From Ectocarpus siliculosus (lineage: Eukaryota; Sar; Phaeophyceae; Ectocarpales; Ectocarpaceae): a stretch of DNA of 46,817 bases. The stretch's first letter is position 1. Every line of letters begins with the position of its first letter. The notes under the pieces were generated by a model that was given only the letters and a program-made list of their open reading frames with translations, had not been told where the DNA came from and made no database searches. Positions 21,701 to 34,800 of the stretch are shown piece by piece. Where the stretch lies: assembly GCA_000310025.1 (NCBI GenBank), contig FN649748.1, forward strand, positions 415,421-462,237, written 5' to 3'. Position numbers and translations under genes: made by a program.

Positions 21701-24700
21701 TGGAATTTTCGGACGATGTTTGGATCGTGTTTTTTTCGGGATATGTAGCGCAGACTCCAACCCCAATTTGCAGGGGTTTTCACGGAGATGGGCGCGGCAT
21801 GATTGCCGAAAGGGCGATGAGCAATTGAACCTTGCGAGAAAAGGTATCGGAATGGTTTTGCTTTGCTTTGCAGCGGGTATAATCCCACAAAGCCCCTTCT
21901 CAAAGACGATAGAACGATGTGCCACAAGGACACCGAACAGCAAGCGAAATCTACCTTGACAGTGGACAAAACACTGAAACAAGAGGGCGCGGATATAAAA
22001 CATTCAACCACTTAGCCTTGGGTAGGAACAACATGGCAGCAGCAGCAGCAACAGCAGGCGAACAATCTGCGGTAGGAAAACAGTTGAGAGATCCACCACG
22101 AAATCAGGCTCGAACGCTCCACCCCGAGTCAGGCCACCCATCTAAGCCGTTTACATCCTCGACGCATCACGGCAACCGCGAGTTCTACGACACGATTCGG
22201 CGACCAAAGAAACAATCCAACCAACGACCAGCCACACCCTGACCTCTCGACGTCCCAAACGCGGACCAGCCCATCAAGCGCCGCCGCTCGCCCAGAGCCT
22301 TCGAAGATCCCGAGCTGCGTGACGGCGGAACGCGCTTCCTTTCCAGAACCGCCGCCGCCGCCGCCGCCGGAACCAAAGCCGCTCACGCGAGAGACCGGGT
22401 GGTCGCGCAGAGACCACACGCGCACCTCTCCCTCCGCGGATCCCGTGAGCAGGACCGACTCCGACCGCTTTTCGACCGCCATGCTAGTCACCGCGACCTT
22501 GTGGCCAAAAAACGATGTCTGCCAAAGTGTTGGGGAATGAGGGGGAGGGTGGATGAAGATGGGAGGCCCGCGAGCAGTAAATTGAGAGCATGAGCTGCGT
22601 TGTACTGACTATTGTAATATGCGCTCCTTCTTAGCACTGATTTCCTCGGGTCACGACGTATCGTGATCGCGTGTTGGGGGGGGGGGGCGTGTACACGAAA
22701 GGCAAATGGTAGCACCGTTGAGCTTAGGCAAGGCGAAAAACGATAAACAGCACGACTGAACGGCAAAAGCCTACCTGTAAACTCATGTCCAGAGAAAACA
22801 TAGACCCCACGCTATCCGGCTGAAATCCTTGCGCCAGTTCGCGCCCTCGTCTTTGCCCAGGCTCCCCCCATCCCCTGGTACCCGTGAGCCACCCCCGCTC
22901 CCGCAGCCGGGGCGCCACCTCAACCCCCACCCCCCAGCACGTGCCAGGCGGTGGGGGGGGCGGGTCCGACGAAACCGGGGGCGCGGCGGCGGCGGCGGCG
23001 GCAGGCGATCTCGCCGGCGCGGACAACGACCTCGTGGGCGAGGTGCCTCGGAACAGGAACGGGGACCGCGGCGGGGACGACGGCAGCATCCCGTCTTCGG
23101 CTCCGGTTGCGACCGCCGTCGCCGTTGCCTCTGCCGTTTCACGACGGATACGAGCGGCCTCGCCGTCGTCGCGGTCGTTGTCTCCCGGCGCACCGGCAAA
23201 GGAGACGGGAGCAGCGGCGGCGGCGGCGGCCCGGGAGTGCTGCGAGGAGTCGCTCCTGGCGGTGGGGGAGGGAGCCCGCGACCCGAGGGCACCTAGCAGA
23301 GACGGCCACTCCAGGGAATGTTCTTCGGACTTGCTGCCGCCTCCATCTCCCGCCTCTGGCGCCGCCGTCCGCGGTTCGCGGCTCCGGCTACGACCGGCCC
23401 GCCCCTCCCTCCCTTCCCGTTGCGGCTCCCGGTGTTGCTGTCGTAGGCTACCGCTGCCGCCGCCGCCGCCGCCGGCCGCCGCCGCGTTGCCACGGCCGCG
23501 ATGGTTCGAGGAAGCGGGCGGCAGCGCCGACAAGGGCGGCGGCAGAAGCGGGTCGAGCTTCTCAGACGCGTGTCCCCACGCCGGCACCCCTCTTCGCGGG
23601 CTACTTCGCGGCTGGCCGCCGCCACCAATCCCGCGGCCGGCTACCGCTCCCTGACCGGTGGAGCTTTCGGTAGCCCCGCCACCGCCACCCGTCGTCCACT
23701 GTCTTCGTGGTCGATTTCGGTGTTCGCCAGAAGATGGCGAGGCTGCTGCTGTTCCTCCTGATGATGCTGTCCGCCAACCCGACTGTAGCCACCCGGCGAG
23801 ACGCTTCGCAGAGGGCGACACGCCGCCGCCACCGCCGCCTTCTCCGCCCCCGTCCGCGACCAGGCGCTGCTTGATCGCTTGCTGTATCCGATCCGCAACG
23901 CCGGAGACTACCTGCACCGCCGTGCTGCCGCTGCCGAAGTGGCCCGGGCTGTACGGGGGCTCCGGCGATTCCGCCGGCGAGATGTACATCCCACCGTCTG
24001 TTACAACGGACAAGTCGTCGTGCGGGGCGCCGTGGCCGTAGTCGAGCGCATCTTCTTCGCCGACTTCCTGCGAGGGAAAGACCGAGCCGTCTCTGTCAGC
24101 GCCGCTCGCTCCCACGAGCTGCTGCCGAGCCTTCCAAGACGACTTCAGCCCCCCGCTGCCGACGACAACAGCGCCGGCGGCGGCGCCGGCGCCGGCCACG
24201 ACTCCACCGGCTGGACTGGGATGGCCAAGGTGCCACGACTGCTGCTGTGGTCTGGCGGCCGTGTCACCCTCTCCTTCCCGCACCACTTGCCCGAGCTCTG
24301 CCAAAGCGAAGGCGCTTGTTTCCTCGCCCGCACCGAAGCCTTCTCGAGGAACGGCGGCGAGGGGCTGCCGCCGTTGCTGCTGCTGCCGCGGGTCTCTCCT
24401 GGCGTGCACGAGGCTGTCGGTCAGCCACGGGACGGCGCGGCCAGACGCCGAGGGGACACGCCGGCGCATCACGTCGAACCTGCGCGGTAACGGGCAGGCG
24501 AACCGCGAAGTAGAAGTTCGTCGACGGTGTCGGCGGCGGGTGGACGGCGGGTAGAAAAGACTCGTTGCTAAAGTCAAAGAGGTGTCCGGGTTGGTAGACA
24601 AGCGGTTTGCGCTCATGAAACACGAGGAAATTTGGTAGAGATCGAGGTCTTGAGGACCGGAACGGGTCTCGCCCCAGTATGCATCCAGGGGCTCCGCAGA

Positions 24701-27700
24701 AGAAGCGGTGCCCGGGTTTTCTTTCACTTGAACTTGAATCGAGTTTGCTGAGAGTACTGGCACGACAGAGAGGTCAGGTACCTATCGAGACCGCGGAAGC
24801 TCGTCATCTCTGCCAGGCGCAAGCAAGCATCGGAATCAGCTGGTCACTCACCCAAAAAGCGAAGCTAGGGGCGTGTGCAGCTCTTTTGCAAGCTTCAGCG
24901 CCGCCACCATGGTTGGGCTCGACGACGACAACCTGCGACAAAAACAAATGAAAATGGAAGGGAGTGATAAGCAAGGTCTGCAGCTCGAGTCCATAAGCGA
25001 CGTCAAAAACAACGAGGCCCTCACGTTACTAGCATCACTCGATGGGCAAAACGATATTTTCGTTTTTTTGGTCTTGCGACTTTGTGTACGTGTTAAGCCA
25101 TGGTTCAACATCAACCAGCTAGGCTCGCGCGGAGCCGTCATGTCCCGGGCCTCGGTTCTCGCGCGAGGTGCACCCACCCGCAGTACAAGCGCCCAAAGGC
25201 GGCAAAAAACGCCTCCGCCGCCTGCAGCACCCTCGAGCACTCCTCCCGCCCCTCTTCCTCCCAGCCGCCGTCCCCGAGGACCCCCATCGCCGTCGTCGCA
25301 AGCAACCGCGCCGTTTCCACGTGGCAGACGAAACGCGTCGAGACGTCCGCGTCGTCGCACACGCCCTCAGCAGCCCCTCCCGCCGGGCCCCCGGAAAATT
25401 CGGGGTGGTTCCGGCCGCCGTCGACGTGGGCGCTACCTCCACCGTCGCCGGTGGTAGGGCTCAAGAACCCGTCTTCCTGCCGACCCGGTGAGCGTCGGAT
25501 CGTGGAACGGTCCGAGGAACGGTCCGTCCACAAGTTCGAGTCACGGCCTCCCGCTTCTCGGAAGACGGGCTGCGGCAGAGGCATCGCCAAGAGCAGCCAG
25601 GGCACGCTGTGATGTTCGGCTGCCGCCTGCGGCGTAACCGCCGCCGCCTCGGTGCCGGTGGCATCCGCATGGAAGGACGGCGGTGATAACGCTGTTGCTG
25701 GCCGCAGGCCGACGTAGAAGTGGGATATGGTCTCGGGGCAGAGCGTGGGTAGAAGTCGCCCGAGCAGAGAGGTAACCTCTAGGACAGATCTTCATGGATA
25801 TGAACAGGATAAACAACAACGTCGTCGATTGATCGGGGGGGCAAGCAAAAATAGTAGAGGCGGCGGGGGCGGCGGCGACGATGGCAGCAAGGGAGGGGGG
25901 GGCGTAAGAAACACTGCGTGAGAAAGAGAGAGGTGCCATGAAGCGTCGGCAACCCCGCCGAATGATCGTGTCTCGTCATCAAAGCAAGCAAGACCACAGA
26001 AGACCGGCTGAGAAGCCCAGTTTGTTTGCTTCTTCGTGTTGAACTCTCGTCGGCGATCAAGCAGTGAGTGGCGGCTGCAAACGTGTTGTAAATTATCACC
26101 TGAAGCCCGTTGCCGTCGTGGACGGCCCCCCTCGCTGTGCCAGCACGGGCGCGAGACTCGGGAGAACCTGATGAAACACGCGGCTGAGCACCAGCGGTAC
26201 CGTCACCTCCTCCGAGCTAATCTGGACGCGCCGGCCGGCCGGAAAATGGGAGGGAGATAAACTATTCGAAGAAAGCGGAAAGCCACAGAATCTACACTTA
26301 GCGGTATTTGCAAAGCTTGTGGCGTGGTTTTGACCGCCATTGTACCCCGCGTGATGATGGGCGTCGTGTTCTCTTGTTCAGAGGTAGGCAAAACCAACGT
26401 AACACGTCGATAAGAGAGTCGTCGAGCAGAATCTCGACGTTGGACATCAAGAGTTGCGGAGAAGCTGCAGAAGACCCTTCTGGTCGTTCGATTCCAAACC
26501 CCAACCGCACACCGTAATTGCGCAGCCCGATGCACGAGAGGGAAAAGCCTTTGGGGCCCAACGAGACAGCTTACCGCCCGCTCGTGAGGCAGGTTGCGCG
26601 GAAAATGTATGCAGGGGGCTCGCAAGTTCACCCGCAAGGAGTAGAAGCAGACGACAACTCTTGGGTCTGATACAGCGCACGGGAGCCGCCAAAACCCTGG
26701 CGATAGGCCATGGTTTTGCGATCGCCCATCGCACCGTGCCGTGCTACGCATTCCGTTCACTTCATGCCGATGGTTGCTGCCGGCTTGTTTGCTACCAAAA
26801 GCTACCATAAGCTACAGTACCTGCCTTTTCGCCCTGCCCCAAAATACCATCCCACTGCTAAATACCACATCTGCCTTTTCGCCCTGCCCCAAACACCAAC
26901 GCATTGCCCCCGCGCCGAAGCTCACATGCACGCAGATGTCTCCGAGGGCCCTAGAGAGCACCAAAAAGGGCGTCCCTCCGCTGACCCCGGGATCCGGATA
27001 CTCCTCCGTCGCGCCGCGGGTAAGGCAGTACCCGAGAAGCGCAAGACTGGCGGGGTCCCCACCCCCGCAGCGATCCTGGGGTGGCGGAGGACAACGTCGC
27101 TCGGCAGCTGCTCCCGCTAATCGAGGAGGAGGAGGAGGAGGAGGAGGAAGAGGAGGAGGAGGAGGAGGTGCGGCCAAGCCGTTCTTGTTGATTTCGCCCC
27201 AGGTGACGTCGGACTCAGGGATGGCGGTGGTATCCGAGCGGAAGGCGTGGCGAGTCGAGGCTGCCGCCGTATTGACGAGGCGGCCCAGGCAGTCTACCAG
27301 CGCCGGAATCAGGTAACGAGCGGCCAGGGTCGGTCCTGAAACGGGGGGAAGGTAGGTAGGAAGAGAAGGCGTGCGGCGGAACGAGAAAGGTTGAGCCTAC
27401 GAAGGTGTTGGTTCTTGGCCAGCGAGGGTGACGCACACAGCGGACGGTAACAACAGAAGCGGTCATGCCGAGCGATCGTGGTTGTCGAGGCAATACAGCA
27501 CGTCTCCACGTCTCCACGCAGTAACGACGGTCGACATACGCCGCGCACCATCGCCATGTGCTTGCAAAAGAGATGGTTTCAACGTCTAAAACGATCCACG
27601 GTAGCCCCCTTATCTATGAGACCTGCCCTTGCTTTCCACTTCCCTAAACGTCGTCGACGAACGTTGTTCGTGTCGCTCACCGAGGCACTCAAAAATGTCC

Positions 27701-30700
27701 TGCGAAACGCAGGAAGAGGCGGCCACCTGCACCCGGCTCGCAGACAAATCTTCGCCACCCTCAACGGACATGCCGGGCTCGCCCACTCCATCATCCCCTC
27801 GCCCTCCCGACGCGTCCCGGGAGGACATTTTCGCCTGTCCCGAACCCTCGCTCGTCGTCACGTCGCCGGATGCACGGCTTCGTGGAGGAACGCGGTCCGG
27901 CGCCAGCGTAACGCCGTCCCGTTGTCCGTCTTCTCGGACGCGCGGCGCCTCTGTATCTGCTGTTCTCGTCTCACGGCACCCAGGCGTACCGTCGGTCTCG
28001 GTCGGGACTCCTCGCTCCAACCACGCCAGCAGCAGCGGGAGAGCACGCCTCAAGAAGGCCTCGTTTCCTACCCTTCGGGCGACCACCCCCCATATGTCGG
28101 CGTCCATCAGATGGCACGCGTGCTGCGGGATCCGGACCCTGGCAAGATGGTCGTGAGGGACACGGAGGAGCATGTGTGCAGGGTTGCGAGCTCCAGAACA
28201 CGGCAGCAATGGCGGTGCGACCGCCACCGAAGACCGTGCGCGAACAGGGAGTATCGTTACTTACATGCATGCGCCGCGGTTCGGCCGAGGGCCACCGGCT
28301 GGATTGACTCGGTCGTGGTGCGGCACCGGCAGAATTTCATCTTCCGTGCGACATCCAAAATTTGCGTGTTTTGCGCGATATACAGGCGGTGTTCCATCTC
28401 ATTTTGATTGCTCACACGGTTGCCTGCTGCTGGCGACTTACCCTTCCAAGCACGTCATCACCGGAGGAAACAAGACCTCTAAGGTAAGACCGGGGCCGAG
28501 TCTCGCCGCGGAGAGATCGAACACCGATACCCACGCCCCCATGTGCTTCGCTGCCTCGGTCGCTTTCGTCCTCGAGGCTCCTGCTCCCGTCTCCGCCTGT
28601 GCTCCCGCCGCGTCTTCCACGGTCTCGGCCTCTGCTGCTGCTACTGCTGCCGCCCCCGCCACCTTTGGCGGGTGCGTATTGCCTCCTTCCACAGAGAGCG
28701 ATCGTGTCACCACCGCCACCGGCCTCGACGACGGCAAGGACGATTTCGAAACCTCGGCAACAAGCTGCGACGTTTTTTCTGCTGAGACGGGCGACGGCTC
28801 GTCCAGATGCGCAACGCCTGTCACCGCCCCCTCCGCCGATGTCGCCGGCGACAGAGGCCCCGTCGCAGCCGCAGGCGCCGATGGACCCTCGGACCGTTCT
28901 TCGGACCGTTCTTCGGACCGTTCCCGCTCACCCTCCTCTGTGCTAACACTCGCGTCTCTCTTTCCTCGATGTGTGCCGCTGGCCTCCGTATCGGCGCGGG
29001 TCGCAGCTCTTGCAGGCACTGCGTCGCCCACGCCGGCCTTCTCTGTTTCTGTAACCGGAAGTGGAATGTCTCCGAGGAGAGATACCAAGTGGGGCACCGC
29101 GAGAGAGAACGCGTGGATGGGTACCTGGAGCACGGGGAGAGTCGCCGCGGCTAGGACTAGGCGCTTGTGGGGGGTCTCCTGGACGCGACATTTCGTGACA
29201 GCGGAGGGGGGTCGAAAGGGGCTCCGTTGCATGAAGACTGATGCAATTCTTACGCATCACAACGCTTCGAGAGAGAGAGTAAACAATTGACAACAGCGGA
29301 GGCTGCGTGTGACAGTAGTAGTTGCTGACAGCACCGCTAGAGCTCCCGTTTCGCGAACCTCCACGATGGGAGGGCACACGCATCGACCGAACAGGCATCT
29401 GCAACTAGCGGCAAAAGCTGGCTAACGGACCAATAAAATCGGCGCACCTCTTGGTGGACCGCGGCGAGAAAGGCGTACACGTCGCGCATGTACGGAGGGA
29501 AGAGCCCGCGGTAGGCGTGCGACGGCGGTGCCGGCGGCGGTAGCGCAGGCTCCGGCCACCCCCCTCGACCCGTTCGCGTCGAAGGCACCGAACACGACGG
29601 TGCCGCGTCTATGTGATGCAGCGCTGGCTCCGTTGTGGACAAAAGGGCGTGGGCTGAAGGTCGCTGTTGGGAGCGACAACAGGCGTTGGAGCGAAGGCAT
29701 GCCAAGCGGGGGAAAGCCAAGCATAAGAGTCAGGGTCAACATCGAGAGCTCGCCATCTTACGAGGTACGTAGAAAGGAAAAACGGTGTCTTATGGAGGTA
29801 TAAGGGAGAAGAACCCTTCAAAGGTCCCCTCCTGAAAGAAGGGTTACTACTACTTTAAAGAGTGTACCCGACTGCGGTATGCCCGGCACTCTCTGCGGAA
29901 TAAACCGTTTCCGGAGGACGAGCAACAAACCACCTACCTTTGCGGGATTCGCATGTGTCAAGGCGCCGATGGTATTCCGCAACGCCAACGGCAGCTCCAC
30001 GACCGCTTCCAGCCAGCCGTCGCCGCCGCCGCCCCTGCTCGTCGCCTTCTCCGACGAGGCACTAGGGCCGGCCAGAACCGGTTCCCCCGCGCACATCTCC
30101 GCCAGGACACAGCCTAAAGCGAGTAGATCCGCCGCCTCCGATGACCGAACGCCGTCGCTGCCGCTTGCGTAGCCGCCGCGACGCGCAGCGGCGGCAGTCG
30201 TTGTCGGCGTGGCTATGTCTTCACCCGCGGGAGCGGTAACGCCTGCGGTCCCGCCGGAGGCGGCGGCGGCGGAATCGGCAACGCTTGGGCCGCCACCGGA
30301 GCGCGTGCGAGGCCTGCCGTACCACGGCTCTAAGCGGAGCCCCACGTCGTGCGCAAAGGCGAAAGCCCTGGGGGGGGAGAAAGCAGGGAGGGGGGGCGGT
30401 GTTCAATTCGGTCGTGTACTTTAGTGCCCGAGTTTGAAAAACGTCAATTTGGGGTCGAGGCTCAATTTCTTATTTCGTCACCGCCGTTGAGCATAGGTCA
30501 ATACTATACTATAGAGTTTAGTGTAGGATCCACGACTGAGGTGTGCTTCTTAGCCGATTTTTCTTAAATTTCGCCACAAAATGAGCCTTGTTTCTTGAAG
30601 GTTGGTTTCTTAATATCGGGCACTAAATGTATACCATGATTCAGTCGTCAAGGCGTGTGCGCATCAACAGGTGCCGCTAGCAAGGTACGGCACGCGCTCT

Positions 30701-31859
30701 CTTCGCGCTGTCTGGCATCAAAAGCTAGCTTCCGTCAACCGTTCTCCCCACCTTCTGTCCTCCTCGACCTTCGCGCGCGCTTCGCCGGCGGCGCCGGCGC
30801 TCTCAGCCCCTTCCGCTGCCGCCGCCGCCGCCGCCACCGCCGCCGTCGTCCCAGCTGCGTTAGGAGGAGAGCGAACCCCTTCCTCGCCGATGTAGTCGTC
30901 GAACGCCACCCCGAAAATGCTCGCACCTCCGCCGCTGCCTTCCGATTCGAGCCCCGCGCGCTCCGCCGTGACCGCATCTGTCCGGTTGCCGGTGCCTATA
31001 CCTTCACGAATGCTTTTCCCGGCACTATCGGAGGCGCCGTCCGGACCAGCGGCCGCACTGCGGAGACCCTCTATCGAACCTTCTTCTGTCGATGAACCCC
31101 GTTCTTTCGCCGCCACCGCGGCCGCCGCCGCTGCCGCCATGTTCGATAATGGCGAGAAATCCGCTGTTGGTTCAGCACCTGCGTTGTCCTCTGGAGATGG
31201 TCGTGACGGCGGATCCTTCGGCCGGGAGGCGGAAGCGCCGCCAGCAGCAGCGGTGCCGGCCACCGCCGCCGTGTAGGCGTTTCGGTTCCTCGGAGGGTGG
31301 GGGTGCCGGAAGAGCTGCACGAACCCGTGGTGGCTGGTGCCGCTCAAGGTGAACCCTCCAGCACCGGAGCTGCTTCGACGAGGCCGGGGCGACGGGAGCG
31401 AGAAAAGAGGGACGACGGAATCAGCTGCGGAAGTGTACACGGAACAAACATTCGGTTCGACTTCAAACGTAAGGTGGTGCGCGTGTCGCTACTGGACTCA
31501 ACGTTCCGGAGTGTGTGCGGTGCTCCGCCGGAAGGCCACAACTTTTTTATTTCTCGCGGGAAACGCATGCGTGTGGCTGCGGCATGGTACGTACATGTCC
31601 TTCGCTCTCACCCTTGGAGCGGTTGGCGAGTCTTACCCGGAGGTGACGTCGGCCCTCGCCCCGCCGCCGGGAGGCAGCGGGACGTTCTTGTTGTCAACGG
31701 CCGCTTGGCCCGTGAGGCAGTAGCCGAACGTCACGTCCAGCCACCGGTGGAGGCTGCGGGACACCGTTTCGCCTTCCAGGAGGGACCGGTGATACCGGAT
31801 GAACTCTTCTGCAGACCCATTGCACCACGGAGGAACCTGCATCCACACATGGGTCACGG

Positions 31860-31897
<38 letters not shown>

Positions 31898-34800
31898 GGA
31901 AGACAGAGAAGGAGCTAAGAGCGCATGAGCCCATGTCATGCTCCCAACCCCCCAATAAACACCTGCCCACAGCCGCATACCCATTTGTCACAAGACCGAC
32001 AGGAAGGGACAGACAGAAAATAGAACAAGTGTGCATGAATTCATGTCTACTACTCCCGCAATACACGGCCCCGCCCGCAGCCGCACACCCATAATCAAAC
32101 CACACATGACTGTTTGTACGATTATGTCCCCGGTTGTTCCTTCACCTCGAGGTCGGGCAAGCCACCAGCATCGCCGTGGGCCGACCGGAAGACGCCTGGG
32201 TCCGTGTAGAACTCCGGCACGCACTCGTCCGGCGTCCAGCTGTACATCCTGGCGAGGGACTTCGGGTACTCCTCCACAACGAGCTCTCTCCGGACGACGT
32301 CCTTCAACACCTACGTCCAAGAAGACGACGTTGGCCGGGTCCGCAACAGTAGGAACTAAAATGTGGCGCCTTTCATTCTTCGAGGAGTTACCCCAATCAA
32401 CGTGCGTTTGTTCGACCCTTTACGACATCCCCCGGGACAAAACTCGGGAGGGAGAGGGAGGGAGAGGGGTTCGATGGCACTACACAGTGTCAGCATCAAA
32501 TTGTAGAACAAGGGATACGGTTTTCAGACCCCCGATATCGGGCGACAAACGACGGCGATATGACGGCAAGCTGCAGCAGTCCCTCGGGGAACAGGACAAG
32601 GTAGAACATCTCGCACGTCTACCGCCAGGCACAGGCGGCTAATTCCCTTGAAACACACAAAACATGACCTCTTCTACTACTTCGGCACCCCCCTGGCCTC
32701 TACTGCTCCATACTGCGTACGTTCACGGGAGTCTGCTTCCGTACGCTCAGAATACCCCATGATACATCCAAACCAGCATGCCACAAAAACGGCATGAAAA
32801 CGTTGCCTGACCGCACCACACATATGCATACATAACGCCTCTGTATATATAACCCGCACCTGTAGAGGGAGTCGCCGAGCGAGGTACACGGTGAGCGTAA
32901 GCTCCGAGAGACTCTCCGGGACGTGATGAGGCGGCTGCCCTTCCAAGTACGACCTATCGAGCTGGACCGGAAGGCACGTATTGCGATTCGCGGCACCACG
33001 GGGTGAAAGCGACCAAGAAGCGCGATTGCCGAGGTCAGACAAACAGATAAACGGTGTTGACTCAAAACGCGTCGTACACCGCACAAACAAGGTAGGTGGA
33101 CGGTGCGGCCAACAGAAAAGAAGGTTTCCGTGTGAACCGTGACAACAGGAATGCACCGAATTGTGTTCCGTGGGTCGCGGGGTGCCGCTTTATGGTACAC
33201 CTGCTGTGCAAGAACTGATTGCCTGATGAATACGTGCGATTGATTTCCGCCCTGTCGTTTAAGTACCACTTCGCTTGAACCCGGTACCTGCGCGTCTCCC
33301 TTCTTGAGCCGAAACTTGGTCTTTGTCAGATCCCTCCAGCCCGTCCCTTCCCCGCCCCCTCCATCTCCTCCCGCCGCCGTCTCCTCCTCCTCCGTCACTC
33401 GATGCAACAAATCGCAGACCCACGGCACGATCGGATGGCACGAACGGTCCCCAACCATTCGCCCGGCGGCGGCATTGACGGCAAGGAGATACTCCAAATT
33501 CGAAACCATGCCCTTCACCCAGCGGTAGGTGAGCGGAAGGTCGTCACCCGGCGATCGCCGAGGGCTAGCTTGTGGTTGTCGCGACAGTGCCTGCTGCTGT
33601 TGTTGCTGCTGCTGCTGTCTCCCGAGCAGCAGCGGAATCGACGGCGTTATTTGTACCCAAAGGTTCTCGGTGAGCAATATGCTGCCCGAGCTGAGGTTTC
33701 CAACTGTAATGCCTTTGGCTGCCGGTGGAGACAGCAAACAAGAGCGGGAGAAGGGTGGAGGACGTGCCGGTAGATGATTCACAGAGGGCTAGTACTGGCG
33801 CCTGCCACAAGAAAAGGAAGATTTCTCAAGCAAGAACCGCCAATAAACAAAACGTCCACTACACGAGTAGCAAGGGAGAATCCACTAATGCTCTACGGTG
33901 GTCGGTAGAAATGGGAGTCGACAGAAACCTAGGAAGGCGAAGAACGTGTGAGTCCGAAACAGGTGCAGAAGCGATGTGTGCTCTCTCACGGACAAAAGTT
34001 GTTCGGTATACTTTCGACGAATCGTCTGCAACGGACGAACCGCGGGGCAACAAAAGCTCTGCACCACGGTATGGACAAGACGCAACAACACACCAGACGT
34101 CGTGGATTCCCAGGAGCTTAGTAATCAATCAACGTTTACCTTACCCTGTTTCAAGAGGGTATCGCACTCCTCGTCCGGTACACGATTTATTACGTACTCA
34201 CAGTGAAGAAAGTCGACGGCTCTCAAGAGCTGGTAGAACACGAAGCGCACGACAAGGTCGACTGAGTTTCGGTCTCGCCTCCGGCCCGTTCCTGCCACAA
34301 GGAGGGAATTGCAATGCGGGAAAAGGACGGCACGAGACAGATGCAGCTGTTCGGTCTTCACGTACTGTAGCCGACGGATAAAAGGTCCCGGCACGAGTCC
34401 ATACGCCCGACATGAACCGCTGGCAGGTGTATCACACCGCATCGTTGTGTGGGAGCTTTTGTCACCGACCGCAAAACCACTCTAACGACGTCGTGGGTTC
34501 CTGCGAGAGAAGCCCAAGGCAAGAACCGCGTGTTTTGTGCGTGTCCGTGGGAGGTCCAGACAGAACAGAGGAGACCCGCGGGGGTCTTTTGTCGCCCCGA
34601 GCTGATATCATCTGTTGCTTTTTGTCGCCCCTTTACCTTGGAGATTTCTTCACGGGGTTCTTTTCACGCTAAAAAACATGTTTTTTGCGCTCCCCGGGCG
34701 TTCTCGGCAGGATGTTCCGGTACGTGTTAAGTAGATGTCATCGCTACCCATAAGACTCGCCCGCGTAAAACAGTCCTCCCTATGCGTACGTGCGTGTTTC

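Noticed and set aside
22829-24490. Several long + strand frames rich in Arg, Pro and Ser
   Set aside because: They are antisense to the 568-codon exon of the WDR81-like gene, whose - frame alone joins in phase to conserved exons on both sides.
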